Source of the DNA: Ceriagrion tenellum
Lineage: Eukaryota; Arthropoda; Insecta; Odonata; Coenagrionidae
NCBI GenBank assembly: GCA_963169105.1
Contig: OY720643.1
Coordinates: forward strand, 80,025,696-80,089,695
Reading direction: 5' to 3'
DNA length: 64,000 nt
Shown here: positions 37,841 to 51,441 of the stretch, piece after piece
Numbering within the stretch: position 1 is the stretch's first letter
Layout of the letters: every line of letters starts with the position of its first letter
Notes under the pieces: generated by a model
The model's database searches: none
The model's input: only the letters and a program-made list of their open reading frames with translations
Told to the model about the DNA's origin: nothing
Program-made: the position numbers and the translations under genes

Positions 37841-39640
37841 TGCGCCACGTCAAAATTTAATTAAGGTTGAACGGATCTCTTTGTTCTGAAAGCATATATA
37901 CTATTTACCTCTTCGGTTCTTTTTTTTACGTTTATTACATTTTATTCTCCAGGAATTGCTTTAAAAAAAAACCTCTATTCACGAGACACTCAAATCGAGT
38001 GGTGGGGTCAAAAGACCTCATTTTTTTATGTCCGTCTTTTTAACGCAGATACCACTGAGCAGATTCAATGCATACGAAACCGGAAAAGATTATATTTATG
38101 GAGTAACTCACTGACTTCACACCTCGTAACGTTCAAGTGATGACCTTCCGGCCTCTGGATTGAGGAAATATACTGTGAATGCGTCCGTGACCGAACTGTT
38201 TGAAGTTCAACACATCAGGCAATAGAGAGATAAATCGTTGAAAAATGAGGAGAAATGTGCTTCTACAGCTACTTCTTCCTTTCATTTGCATTCATACGAT
38301 TTCAGTACGTTCATCCAGCAAGTACTAGGTGACGTCTACAGAGAATGCATGAATATACCGGATTTCATCCATGTTAAGTGCACTTAGGAACAAAAGAATA
38401 ATTATTATTTTATATTATAAATCCCCGTTGTTGACAAATTTTGCTAATGGGAAACAATGCATCGAATACAGCACCCAGTATCAAGTTTTCCTCCGTAGAA
38501 ATACTTATAAGTCAAACGAAACATTTGAACGTTTGGACTAACGCACATACTGCATTTTTCTATTTTGCACAACCCATTTTGACCACACTGACTGTTAATA
38601 GGCACAAAAATGTTCAGAGAAAGTTCCAAGAATATGCGATAAACGTTTAACCAATTTGTTAACGAGTTTCTCCCGTTTGTAATTACGCATTCAAACATGA
38701 AACATATTTGTACATTTTTTATGCAAGAAGGTTCATTAAATCAATTATTTCCAGAGAGCGATTAATCGTGCTGCATTTTGGAATCTGAAAATATTCGTGG
38801 AAATAGATCATTTTGAGCAGCAAATTTATAATGGTCAGTAAAGTGAAAGAAATGGTTAAGCAAAGAAAACATTTGTGATTTATGAGCACTTATGTTTAAA
38901 CAAAATGAAGAAAAATGCTACCTTACTGGTGTATGGTCACTGAATCAGATCACAAGGCACCATTATCAGCCTCTGTTCAACGCCGAGACTCACCTGTGAA
39001 AAAGATACATGAAAATTAGTCACAACCCCAATTAAAATCACTTTTATATAGTTGATTATTTTCTTCACCATATATCACTAACCCAAACAAGATACTGAAA
39101 GACCAAACACTCTCTATTGAGAAATATTGTTTGCTAACGGAAAGAGAATTTTAAATGGCAAACAACTAAAGAAATGTTTAGGAGTTTTCATTAAAGCAAA
39201 GTTTTGAACATTAGCGAAGTATAAAGGTTAATTTGGATATGTATGGCGAAATGAAACGGTTAAAAGTTTCTCACAGATATGTGTCTTGACAAGCCTTCTT
39301 CAACCAACATAGCTCTTAATTTTATTTCATAAGCACTAGGATCATTTCATAGCTGTAAGTAGAGGAGACGAACTCTGTTTCCTAGTTCCTGGACTCTTGT
39401 ATTCTTTTGTCATGTCGTTAAGAAATCACTCGAGCAAGAACCAACGCAATGCATGGTCTTGCCCCCGATGCACTAAACGAATCTCTTCCGAATACTTGAT
39501 TCCGTGTACGCGGACAGAAGGATCTTGTTCCACTCACCATTGCAATAAGACACGGCATTCGACCACTTGGAATACCGTCCTCGCGTGCGACGTGCATTTA
39601 TGACTAACTTATTGCTCACGGATCTTTGGGTATCATTTTC
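37841..39640. other. No recognised feature
   Basis: AT-rich, with opposite-strand overlapping frames at 38441-38698 and 39397-39658 that resemble no family. Confidence 0.4.
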
Positions 39641-39654
39641 GTTCCCCTGCCGGG

Positions 39655-39815
39655 ACAATGCGATGACGCGTGTTTTTTACTAGTGACTGAATCCCTACAC
39701 TCATTGGAACTGCTTTCTTGGTATTTTTTCATGGTCCACATGGAGTTTACATCATACATAATACCTCCGCGAAGTTGGAGATACGTTCCCGTTGGAAAAA
39801 CTAATAATACGACCT
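39655..39815 (+). repeat. Diverged duplicated segment, copy A
   Basis: The blocks GATGACGCG (39662), GAATCCCT, GCTTTCTTGG, GGTCCACA, ATACATAATACC and GGAGATACG (39777) recur in the same order and nearly the same spacing at 40564-40700. Overall identity is low, so the duplication is old. Nature unknown. Confidence 0.5.
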
Positions 39816-40479
39816 TCTCCGACTATAATAAAATGCTAACAATTTCGATGCATTTATTTTTCAAAACCGGGTTCCACTTTCATTAAACTTCATATGTACT
39901 TTACAAAATACTTTAATCAGCCCCTAGGTCCAATATTTGGGGAGTTTCATTTACCAACAACATTGAAAATCACAATTAACGATGTCCTAAGTATTAAAGC
40001 ATCCACCTCCGCGGTACTTAAACCTCACGACCTTATGGTTGATTGCAAGGGCATTACTTCTCCATCACTGTAGGAATCATTATTACTTCAAATATAATCT
40101 AAATGCAAAATTACATAGGTTTTTCCCGCTCATGTTTTTACGGCTTATGCACCAGGTAAAGGAGTGTTCAACTGTATCGGTTCAAGTGTTCCTCTCCCTT
40201 TTTAGTAAAGTGGTAAAATATCGTAATGCAATGATGGAGCCTTATATCTCTCGATTATAATTATAATTTTGCGAGGAATACTAGTGCGATGATGAAAGTC
40301 CAAATTCTCGCTTCGTAACACGTGCTTGCTGGCACTGTTTCTAGTTAAATTGATAACCACATATTAAAATTTTTCCAATTATAGTTTTATAAAATATATC
40401 AGCGATTAAAAACTATTTAAATTATCTTTTAAATAATTAAGTGACCTTATGGTGTATTCCTTTAAAATCGGCCTAAGAG
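39816..40479. other. No recognised feature
   Basis: AT-rich with short frames (39626-39886 end, 40039-40260) that are not recognised. Confidence 0.35.
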
Positions 40480-41520
40480 TAACTGTAAACCGAGAGCGTT
40501 CAGCTGTACCTTGGGCTAACAAATCACCACACCCAGATTTCCGTTCTTCCAGGCATGTCTATGTGATGACGCGAGATTTAACAAGTTACAGAATCCCTCC
40601 CACTCCCAATCGGAGCTGGCTTCTTGTAATCTCAACTCTCGTCCACACTGCTTTTCCTGCATGTATCAAGCCCCAGTGTAATCGGAGATACACTCGTCCT
40701 GATACTCCCATGACATTCTTCTCTCCGGGGTGGAAACGAAACGACTTGTTCTCGACCGCGCCCGTGACTTCTTTTATTTCCCTTCCTTCCCTTCACTTCT
40801 TCACCGGAGCGGTAATAAGCTCTAGATAGGGAGAAGGGGTGAGTGGGAGCCCTTCTTGTAACAAGATCTTCCGCGACGTCTCTTTATCTTTTACTGGGTC
40901 ACGTCCACGGCGGTCGCAATCACGTCTATGTACACCCCCCTTCTCCGCACGCGCGGCTGCCGTCTCCCCGCAGGAAGGTCGAACGCGTGACTTTGCGTAC
41001 TTGCCGGAGATATAAACCTGGGGGAAGGACGAATTTAAAACGCCTTTGCGGGGTGGATGGAGGGGACAAATATAGGGGGTGAGGTGGATAGGTCTCCCTG
41101 CAGTAGTGGAAGGGGAAAGAATCACCCCAGCCTGGTTTAAGACTCTTTATAAAGCACCGCTGGAAGTGTGACCCTATCTCTATTACGTCCCAGCCTTCTC
41201 TCTTTGGAGTCCCTCCCACGCCCATACGATCCCGTGGCCGCAGTTCCACCCGCAACTCCCCGGCAATTCTTTCTCATTTCGAGCCGCTTACAGCTGAGCT
41301 CTTGGGGAAGCCTAGTGCCGCCTCCATCACACTCTCCCGCGTGCCTCAACCGTGAGCTATCTTCATCCTTGTCTGAATAACTTTGACCACAGAGTACTGC
41401 CCGGTTCAAATTTCTATCGACAATGCACTGGGATGTCGTAAAGCGTTAAGCCCCGCCTGATATGCGGACAATTCGGAGGGGGATGGTGAGTTTCATGCGC
41501 TGAAGGGTTTAGCGTCAGGT
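40480..41520. other. Large GC-rich island including diverged copy B
   Basis: At about 1 kb this is the longest GC-rich stretch in the window. Copy B of the duplicated segment (40557-40715) lies in its left part, with GATGACGCG at 40564 and GGAGATACA at 40684. To the right, six open frames overlap on both strands between 40793 and 41409, each arginine- or proline-rich and unrecognised. Confidence 0.5.
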
Positions 41521-44500
41521 GAGCTTTGCCTTTCGAGCATCAAACGATCATTCTGTTTGACGGCGTTCTCTAGGTTTTATGCTCAACAAAACGCCAGTTC
41601 AATTCCAAGTACTCTCAGGAAATGCTCAAGCTGACATGACTAAACGTTTGCGTTCAGCCTGGGCTATTATTGTGCAAAGAAGTGTTCCTTAGAGATAAGC
41701 TTCCGAGGTGTAAGGCAATGCCTTGGTTACCGTAATTGATCAGGCTTAGTCATCATTCAAATTTCAGCAAATTTAGTATGTTTCAGACGCCATAAGCTTT
41801 CTGCCATTTGCTATATAGCCACTAACAGCTGCTTGATTACGTGTTAAACAACTGATTGTTAAGATTATAGAAGTTACACGGGTAGTACGTGTGCAAAATA
41901 AACCCTAGAATATCAAAAAAAGTAAAGTATACATTTTTAAACCGGTCCGTTTTTCCATTTTTGATAAATCAATCCCGTGACTCAATATCATTCTTGAAAA
42001 ACTGTCTCTTGATATAATTTCCTACATATAACAAATAATGCAGCAGGAACGCAGCACGGAATACAGGTATACAAATACTCCTTAACTGGTCTAAAAATGG
42101 AAAATTTACACCCTGAAGCAATTAGAAATATTTGATTCCTTGGTCAACAAGCCGGAGGGTAAATAGACACAGATCGGAGGGTACATAGAAAACTAATGGA
42201 AGAAACACATATTTGAAATACAGTCAAGATAAAGAAGGAAATTGATGACAGAAACAGGAGTTAGAATATCAAACAAAGTCCTATGACGAGATTAATATTG
42301 ATTAGATCGTTGAACGGCGCGGATACTTGAAGAAAAGATGGTAAGAATAGGCTGAAGGAGTTTGAAATATGACAGAGAATGCAAATGGAGAAAATAGCTT
42401 AAATATAAGGCAAATATTAAGATAATTGGTTCAATCTCAGCCCGTAGATTACCACAGGGAAGGCAATAACGGTTGAGTAGCTGACACGGGAAGACTAGAA
42501 CAGTCAATATTATGGCATAAAAATTATAATATATATGTACTGAGAAAATCGCTCTTTGCAACGCTTATGATAAATTTCGTGTCAGCGAGAAGAGTAGTAC
42601 ACTTGGTAATAAGTACGTTGTAGTTGCGAATAGCTCAAGCCAACGGATTTGGCCAGCCGCTCAATGGGCGTCGTTTGCGACTTAACCGAACTGGATGAAA
42701 GGCCAATATGTTACCATTTATGAGAGGAATATTTTATGTACGAGAAGCGATCTCACAAATTTGTCGCGTATGATAATGTCTATGCTGTAAAATATAGCGT
42801 TAAAGATATTTCTAACAAAATGAAGAAAAGAGATGTACATCGGTGCTTGCGTTAATTTCATGAGCGTGCGTTATTTTCATGAACGCACGCTATCGAGTGT
42901 GTAGTTAGAAATAATGCTTCCAGTATATTATTCGCCTCTTGCCACACAGAAACCTCCCCACGATATATGCTATTTTCCTTGCACATATGGAAAAGTCTTT
43001 ATTACATTAAAAGCTGCAACAAATTCAACGCACATGCATTGCACCATAGCACAATGTCAGATGTAGTTGAGAAACGACTAGACGGAGTGAATAAAATGTG
43101 CAGGAAAATAATTCTGCGAAATATTATATATGCTGCAATGTCAAACGAATATCTGTGAGATTATTGGTGCGTAAAATACTATTTGTTTGTAATAACATTG
43201 CATTGCCTAGTTGAAGGGAGAGCGAAAATTTAAATAAATATTCTTGCGACATGAATTACACTGAATTTAAAAAAAATGAAAAACGTGATTCTGCTTGCAA
43301 CTATCAAATAATTCCGCAGCTAAACTTTTAAACAAGAAACAAGTTACCAAAAAGAGATAATATTTTCTTCTTATTGTTAAGCTACCGGTTTCACGCCTAA
43401 TATTCCAAAATCGTTTTTCTGAGCTAACTTAATGGGAGTATAGCCAACATGGGACACAAACAATAAAAAATTCACAATAAAGTAATCAATTATAATCGGA
43501 ATGTTCTGAGTTTGAGAACCACTGCAGATAAATTGATTTTCCGCATTAATCTTGACCATTTCAATGACATTTTTATGTCATTATCATCGTTAATGTCATT
43601 GAGATTATTCCATTTATATTGAACGGTAGAAGTCAGATTGTTCATTTTACTGAAAGTCTGCGTCTTACACCGCGAGGCCATCATCTTTTTCCGACAGTTC
43701 TTAATCATCTTAAAGCGTAACAGATAAAAGCAAATAAATTATTCCAGGCATTTGAAAAACTCTCTTTCCATTGAGGAGTCTTTTGTGGCACTCTCCATCG
43801 GTTGTTATCCCATTGGAGTCACACTTGACTCTATCAAAAGGGCGAGAAAACAGCGACACTCACGTAATTATTCATATTTAAGGCGATATTCTGCTCCATA
43901 ATTTCTCCATTTCCCGCTCCTTGAGTAAGGGGGTCGCGCGGGTCATAATAAAATATTATCAGGCTGAAAACTGAAAAGAGAAAGCTCACTTTAAAAAAAA
44001 GCGATGATGTGGTTTATATATTTTGGAAACGGGAACATACATAAGGCATACACATGTAATTTCGTGTCTCGCTGCGATGCGAGCAAACATTCCCGAGTCT
44101 CTTAGCCTCCTAACCCGCCACGTTCTTCGCGAGACGAGTTAAAAATGAAAAAAAACGAAAATAAAGACTACATCTCCACTCACGAAATATTTTAAAAAAT
44201 CCATTTCCTCTCCAAAGTGGATTGCGTTGCGTTGATGCCAAAACGTGGAAAAGAACACACGGAACAAAATGCGAAATAAGCTCGGAAAAAAATTCTTGCT
44301 TCACCTTGGGGAAAATTTTGAGCCAAATTTCTTCCTTCTGGTTCTCATTCAACTCCCACCACAGTCAAATGCCACCCCATAACGCGTTCTCTTCAGTAAA
44401 ATGCCACCCTCTTACCCGCTCCTCACCTTAAAATCGGGTCGAATGTGCGCCGCTCTCGGAATTTGAGGGCGGACGTCATCGCTTTCCGTGTTCCTTTTTT

Positions 44501-46124
44501 CATTTCTCTCCGTTAGTTTTTATTCATGGTTGGCAAAAATTGTCAAAAATCGTCATACCAAGTGAAGCGACGTAGAATAGTATAGTAGAAAGAAGTATGA
44601 AGAGTTCCCACGCAGCAAGCAGGTAAGTTTTGAGAAGAAGTGAGTTTCTTGTTATGTGAGTCGTCAATTACTGTAGCTAATGAAAATGTATGCAAGACGC
44701 CTTGCAAGAAGACAAGAAAATAAGACTCTATATGTAGGATTCACCCATGTTCTCGAAAAAAATCATATTTGAATCCTAATTACACACTATTTTGAGGAAA
44801 CTTTAAAAGATTCAATTGAGGCAACATCCATTGACAGCAAGGGTCGAGGAGATTACAATTGATCACTAACGTAGCTATTTAAAGAAAAGTTTAGAAAATA
44901 CGGAATTTTAAAAATAATCATCAAAAGGAAATCTCAGCAGCATCTGGAAATCTATATCTAGATACACTAATCATATTTTTATCTCCAATTCAGTTAAGCC
45001 GGTACATAAAACTATTAAAGACAAAATCTGTTTATGATCTCTTAAATCATTATAGGAAATCACAGACATATCATGGTACTTGTTCTGTAATAATTTAACA
45101 GATTTTAAATTTAAACCTGATTTTTTGTGATAAATAATTTGTTTCCACTTTTCTGCTGAGATCACTTGAATTTACGAATAATAAATTGATACTTTATCGT
45201 CACTTCTCCATCGTTAAAGAGTGGAATTACAGGTTGCCAGCCAAATTATCGTTTCGATAGGGAGATACAATGAAACTCGTGGCCATTAATACGTATTTTA
45301 AAGAAAGATATTTAATTTCCCAAACTGCAATATAGTGGAATGTTTTGCGAGGAAGAAAAGGTGTCAGATTATTGGGTCAATTTAAACAGATCAGCAATTG
45401 TTTCCAGGAAATCCAGGTGCAAATTGAAACGGGCATAAAATTGAACATTGAAATATTGCCGTTCAATACGGGGAAATCAATGGAAAAGCCAGCTGTAATA
45501 TTGAGTATAAAAAATATTACTAAAATGGGAGTTGTGAGAGAACTTATTAATACGACACCCCCGTTAACATGCTTGGGAATGTCGTTTAGCTGCTAAGAAA
45601 TATATCCAGCTTATAATATTCGAAATTAGGATAATATTTCCAGATGTCAAGGGTACGACGCTTGAAGTATGTTAACCTGACGGTCGTAGAGGAGGTTGTT
45701 TAACAAACAATATTGTATAGGCCGTTTGTCGTAATAAACTACATCTCTGACTGAAAAAAATATTTTAAAATTGTGTCTAATTAAAAAATCATTTCACAAG
45801 ATGTGAACCGATCACAAGCATAATTAATGAGTGAATTTTTGTTCTAATCCTTCAAATCTTCGTGATTTATTTCTTCTTATTCTCAAATGCCACGAAGACT
45901 CTCTATTAAAAAGATAAATTTACGCGTTACATATTTACGATGAAAGCATTTTAACATCCATCCGAACACTGTAGCGTATTTACGGTCATTAGCATCCTAC
46001 GTCATTGTTTCTTTTAATTAGTCGTTCCGTTAATGTAATGTAACGTTCTCACATCTTCTATTCACAGAAGTTTCCCTGAACGCGCATAACATATACATGC
46101 AAAATAGGTCACTATCGCTTCATA
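41521..46124. other. AT-rich stretch, no gene recognised
   Basis: A perfect 10-bp hairpin (AGCGTGCGTT at 42863-42872, AACGCACGCT at 42882-42891) overlaps a 19-bp tandem pair of TGCGTTAATTTCATGAGCG. Short frames at 42967-43158, 43377-43708, 44110-44431, 44971-45165 and 45345-45596 show no family resemblance. Confidence 0.4.
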
Positions 46125-46690
46125 CAAGGTACATCCAGGAAGTTAGTTCCGTTTGATAGGTCAAAGAAAACTATTAATTATCCGAAAAAATAACAATGAA
46201 AACATTCTTACTCCTGAAACTATTTTTCTACGTAATTTTTAATATTTTCTAGGAAATTGTCATAGCGTGATGAAAGCTTATGTATTCCCTATTCATAACA
46301 TGGGGCCACCTGTGATGTCAACCAAGAAGCTACATGTCCTTTGATCTCGTCCTCATTGTTGAACCTCTGCCACCAATGCTCAATTTCAGGTGCAAAAAAA
46401 GATTGAAGTAATAAGGAGCGAGGTTCGGGCTGCATGGAGTGTGGTAGAATTGTTCCCTTCCAAATTTATTCAACGGTTGTTGTGACACACGCGCAGATTG
46501 GGAGCGGACATTGTCATGAGTGAAAATTATACCGCTGGTGAGCGCCCCTCGGCAACGGGATTTTCAATTTTCAAACGAGCACTACAAAGCGCAAACAACT
46601 ATCAGTAAACTCATAATGGCGTCAACTCCTGCGCTGCAGCACTGAGGTAGTAAGAAATATAAACAAAACTTACTTTCTGGATGTGCCTCG
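46125..46690 (-). mobile_element. Internally deleted mariner-like transposon
   Basis: Both ends are present: CAAGGTACATCCAGGAAGTT at 46125 and the inverse of CGAGGCACATCCAGAAAGTA ending at 46690. They match at 21 of 27 bases, and each is flanked by TA (46123-46124, 46691-46692). Between them, on the minus strand, the last part of a mariner DD34D-type transposase is readable. GIIFTHDNVRSQSARVSQQ holds the second catalytic Asp in HDN; later come RFNNEDEIKGHVASWLTSQ and GIHKLSSRYDNFLE. The block that should read HPPYSPDLAPSD is altered to HSMQPEPRSLL, losing the third catalytic Asp. There are frameshifts and a stop after APCYE. At 566 bp it retains under half of a normal ~1.3-kb element. Confidence 0.88.
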
Positions 46691-46692
46691 TA

Positions 46693-48159
46693 TCGTTATC
46701 TCATATCTCGAACATAAGAATCCTAATCTTAGAAAGCGAGCTGCTATAATTGGGTAGGACAGTGGGAGTTAGAATGCCAGCAATACATTTTTTACTAATT
46801 ATGAAGTACGAGCTACCTATGTCATTACTTTGTTTTTAATAAATAAAAGCTCGTCTGAAGGTAAGGATTCAGTAGTATTTTCGTGAAAGAAAATGGGCAT
46901 CTCAAGCTAAAACTTAAAATTTAACAAAAATCGGTCAAGATAGGTAATAATTATTACTTACCCCGTTAATTAAATGCCCGTTTATTACTTTATAGTAAAA
47001 ATTACACGCGTCATAAATGTTAAATTAATATAATTTTCATCTATCGCTGGGACCGATGATTTTGTTTACAATTCATCCAGTATCAACGCTATCATCGTCT
47101 TGTCTATAGTAACTTGGGATAGTGGACAAAAATATGGTCAAAGGACTGGGAACAACGTGGTCAAACCCAGAAGATTATCTTTACCATTACAACGTCTTTG
47201 CGGGAAACTTTTTTTCAACATCAGGGACCGTTCATCTCTCGTTATGTCTCCCGTAAACCTACTTTGCCCCTCCCTAATCTTTCCCGGATGTTTACACTCA
47301 ATGCATACTACACTTTCTTTGTCTTTCTTCCACACAGACTGTCCTCAAACTGCCTAATACCCACATCTTGAACACGTAGCTCCTCCTCCCATTCTCTATC
47401 CTAAACTCAAGTGTTGCCACCTACAGTGCTACAATACATATAAAATTCAATAATAGCCTCTTTTTTATATCCTCACCTAGTCTCCGTCTTTTACTCTCTC
47501 ATATTGATGAACTATACTTTTGTTAGAGGAATATTCCTGCAATTTCTATGTTCCTACTCTATTTCCTTTCAACGACAACACAAGTAATTTAATGCTCCAC
47601 TTTCTTGAATTTATGCCCTCTTGCTTTCTAATGACCATTGCTTTTTTTATCTTAGATAGTAATGTTTCATGATTTTGGTGCTGCTTCATATCTTAAAATT
47701 CTCTCCTAATCACACGCTAACATAAAGAACCTTCTGGATGCATTAAGTACACACTCCCCATAAAAGACCATATTTTTATAGCATTCATAAAGCCCAATCA
47801 ATTCAATTAGACCGCTGATGTTTGACTCACAAACTTATCCATCAATGCCGAAATCATTCCGGACACACTTTATAAATACTTATTCAGAATCGGATTCATG
47901 GAAAAAGCTGCATTCTCTAATTTAAATCTCACTTATATAAAAAATTTCCCGACTTCCATATTACAGTAATCGAACAAAAAGTCTGATTGCCTCACTGCTA
48001 CAATTTACAGCCCAAGTATTCATTTCTATTCTTTTACATTATGCCGGAGGTGTCTGTAAATTATGTCACGGTTGTAACTTCAACCGGTAACTCCATTTTT
48101 TGGTACTCATATGCACAATCTGAATCGGTGTCGTTGTAATTTTAGGCAGAATATAGTAC
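46693..48159. other. No recognised feature
   Basis: AT-rich, with a pyrimidine-rich stretch at about 47200-47620. The frames at 47100-47357 and 47138-47335 lie on opposite strands over the same bases and are unrecognised. Confidence 0.4.
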
Positions 48160-48687
48160 ATAGAGAAAACAAAGATTTACCGAACAGTGATTAGACCTGT
48201 GGTCATATATGGTTCAGAAACGTAGACCATGACCACGGCAGAAGAAGAGCTACTTTAAAGATGGGAAAGGAAAGTACTAAGAAAGATTTATGGTGCTACA
48301 AAGGAAGGTGGACAGTGGAAAATACGGAGAAACAGAGAACTCGAGGAACTCCACAAACATCCTAACATAGTGACTGAAATTAAGAGCAATAGATTAATGT
48401 GGTTAGGACATGTCGAGAGAATGCCTGAGGATAGGATGGTGAAAAAGATATTTCGTGGTCATCCTGGTGGTAGAAGATTGAGAGGGAGACCCCGGAAAAG
48501 ATGGTTGGATGATGTAGAGGCTGATCTGAGAAAGATGGGAATTAAAAGATGGAGAACGCATGCCGGGAATCGTGATGTCTTGGCTAACATCGTCGGAGAG
48601 GCCAAGGCCCTACAAGGGCTGGAGCGCCGAGGAGTAAGTAATAGTACATTACAAAGTTCAGAACAGTCAACAATCGACCTCGTGTAG
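48160..48687 (+). mobile_element. LINE reverse-transcriptase C-terminus
   Basis: The frame reads YRTVIRPVVIYGSET, a TAG in place of the usual W, TMTTAEEELL, then TAA, RWERKVLRKIYG and LEELHKHPNIVTEIK. It ends with a clean open stretch (48370-48687) holding NRLMWLGHVERMPEDRMVKK, GGRRLRGRPRKRWLDDVEAD and RKMGIKRWRTHAGNRD, then EAKALQGL. GHVERM, GRPRKRWLDDVE and KRWR are hallmark blocks of a common insect LINE family's C-terminus. Only two nonsense changes are seen upstream, so the copy is relatively young. The 5' end is lost. I see no simple-repeat tail immediately after the stop. Confidence 0.88.
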
Positions 48688-48949
48688 AGAGTCCATGTTA
48701 TACCATTGTTCTCCAATGCTTTTTTTTCTCTCAACCGGATATTATTCATTAAAATTATTTTATGCTAAATAAATTTAACCCCAGAATATAATTAGCAAAT
48801 TAATCGTTGATATCGGTATGTAAATATGATATCGTAGCCATTTAAACTAATGAAAACTTATATTTACCCCTAATTCTTTACAATGGATTGAATCTTGTTT
48901 ATATTTAAGAAATATTCAGCCAGCTGGCTCGAAGTCGTTCTGCCTCTCT
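48688..48949. other. No recognised feature
   Basis: AT-rich. It may include the 3' UTR of the preceding LINE. Confidence 0.35.
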
Positions 48950-49460
48950 GGTTTTTAATGTGCGGCAAGAAAATTTAGCGGGGGCCGCTCTGGCTACTAA
49001 TGTTGAGCTTCGGACGATAGAGGTCGTGGGGTGGTAGGGGTGATAGCAGGTGGCGCGTGAGAGGAAGAGAGGAGGGAGGTTGTGGAAGGTTAAAGAAGGA
49101 GACCAGTAGCGCACGAGAGCAGTAGGGGAACTTGAGAGAGGGAGAGGTAGACAGAGAGGCGCTTTTAAGGCACTTGGGAGTTTAACGCCGGGGGAAGGAA
49201 CAGAAATGTGTCTTTGGGAATTGCAAACAGGGCCTCCAGTGCGCCGATAAAATAAATGCCTTTTCGCGTTGCCCGGAGTGGGAATTCTCATTGAATGCGC
49301 ACCCCGAGTTTTCTTTTTATACGGGGTGGGAGAGTGTGGCAGGGGGTGTGTCAAAGTAGGGAGGGCATGGGGAAAAAACGAGGTTGAGGTGGGAATGAGT
49401 TTGGCCTGACCTCTCGCGGACAAACCTTGTAAAGAGTGTTCAACCGGATTTTTTACCTCG
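48950..49460. other. GC-rich, purine-skewed island
   Basis: The + strand is G/A-rich. The 188-codon minus frame (48905-49471) is proline-, serine- and threonine-rich low complexity with no family resemblance, and is best explained by pyrimidine skew on that strand. Confidence 0.55.
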
Positions 49461-51439
49461 CGCTTACACACACAAACTCAGAAATGTCAAGTGTATCGGG
49501 TCACGTGTTCAATGCACACACACCTAGGTAATATGTTTGGTAGATGTAATCTAGGAGCATAAAAGTCAGCGGAAGGTTGGATGTATCGCCATAGGGGAAA
49601 CCCCAGACGAGCTGGAGTCGCAAGGTAGTTCTTTTTATATTTCCAATAGTGAGGAAAGCCAGACCGGGATAATTGTATTCCTTGAAAATCATCTACATAA
49701 ATTGAAATCATTTCTAAAGAATAATTATCACAGGTAATGCATTATATTTTACAAAAATTAAACAAAAACGTTTGCACCCTACGATTTCTTCTGAAATCAT
49801 TTCTTACCACTAAACCACTTATCCATTCTTAAACCTTTGTCGCCTTGGTGTAGCATATCAGAAAACTACGTAGTTCCTTTCCAATTGCGAGAACACTCTT
49901 GATTGACACAAATGTTTTCCTGTTCGACCAAATAAAAATTTTCTAAAATTCTTGAAAGGTAGCAAACCTAGTGGTAGTTAAAACTAACTTATCCTGCTTA
50001 AATTAAAGCTTAAAATTGATCTTTTACGCAACACATGTCGAGTGTCCTCAAAATTACTGTTTTATCTAGTGATGCTATTTTCCCCAAAATTATTAGGCAA
50101 AAAATATTCATATTCAATTGAAAAAACTGGGAAATTCAGGGTACTATACTCCTAGAATTAGCAAAAGAAATAACCACTGTTTTTCAAGAGTGAATAATTG
50201 TCCCTAAATATTGAGTGAATATCATGGTAGATTGCAGTATTGCAAGTACCACTATTACCACCATTAAACTCTATCAAGAAAACCATCATGAGAAAATGTA
50301 AACTGCTCATGAATAAGCTTTTAGTATTTACACGAAATATGGAATGGTTTCCTTTTTCTGAAAATTACAAAAACCTCCCTGTAAACTGTAATATGGATAT
50401 TTGCAGATCATGCTGAAGTGATTTATAGTTATTTTACATATTTTCTCATTTTTTCCGATGTCTTAATAAATATCTTCAACAATAGGTCACATCAATACTG
50501 CTGACTTTATATAAGTAATGGAAATTTATCTGCCACGGCAAGCGCAGTCCCAAAGTAGTAGATTTATTCCTATAGACGGTTGGTTCAAGAATAACTACGA
50601 CTGGCGTGTCTAAGAATTGAAGAAAAGATCAGAGGGTCCCCTTCAAACATGAATGTGAAATCGGTTCTTCTGCAAAAAAATGTAAAAACTGACAGAACTA
50701 CAGCCTCTGATTGGCCAGAAATTTGAAGAAAAATGCAGCAATTCACTACGTTAATTTTTTAACTAGCATATCCGATACCGTTGCCGATTTTCTGCGTACT
50801 GAAAGCACAAGTTTCAGATGGCTTATAATCCACGGAATATGGTCGATTGCATATTTTTTTAGCGCCTACATTCCCCTTCACCATCTTAGCATAGGAAAGT
50901 ATCAATTCACTTGTTAAATTTATAAATGAGTAAGAGATTTCCATACGTATGATTTATATGTGAAATTTATTTTTGAAAGCTTTGTCTATCATAAATAGTG
51001 ATATGTCCACGTCGGTTGGTAATTTTAGGAGGCGACAAATGGAGTAATTTCAACTTTAAGTATTGGCTAAGTTGGCAGATGGACATAAAATGAGAAACGG
51101 TAGAAGAGTGGAGCAAAATTCGGCGTTATCTCTAGCCAAAAACCTCAAGAAAATCACACCTCAGTGTCCCATTTGACAGACGGAGTTCTCAGCTCCGAGA
51201 AGTCTCCACACACTACTACAATACGAGAGTTTATCAAAAAAATCTCAGCCCCAAAGAATGAAAGTAGAGCTCTCTGGTTAGATGACCAGTTGTATAGCCA
51301 CCAGGCAATGTTTCCCAGTTTCTTATACATTCAATACTTTCTGAATATACGAAGAATGGGATAACTACTCCTTAGGAACAATTTTTCCCATTTTCCAGAC
51401 CATCTTATCTGCTTTCGGGAGAAAGAAATAGTATGAATA
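49461..51439. other. AT-rich stretch, no gene recognised
   Basis: Frames at 49487-49711, 50711-50944 and 51164-51364 are short and unrecognised. Confidence 0.4.
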
Positions 51440-51441
51440 CG

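Noticed and set aside
48905..49471. 188-codon open frame on minus
   Set aside because: Low-complexity Pro/Ser/Thr product of a purine-skewed island. No domains, no splice context.
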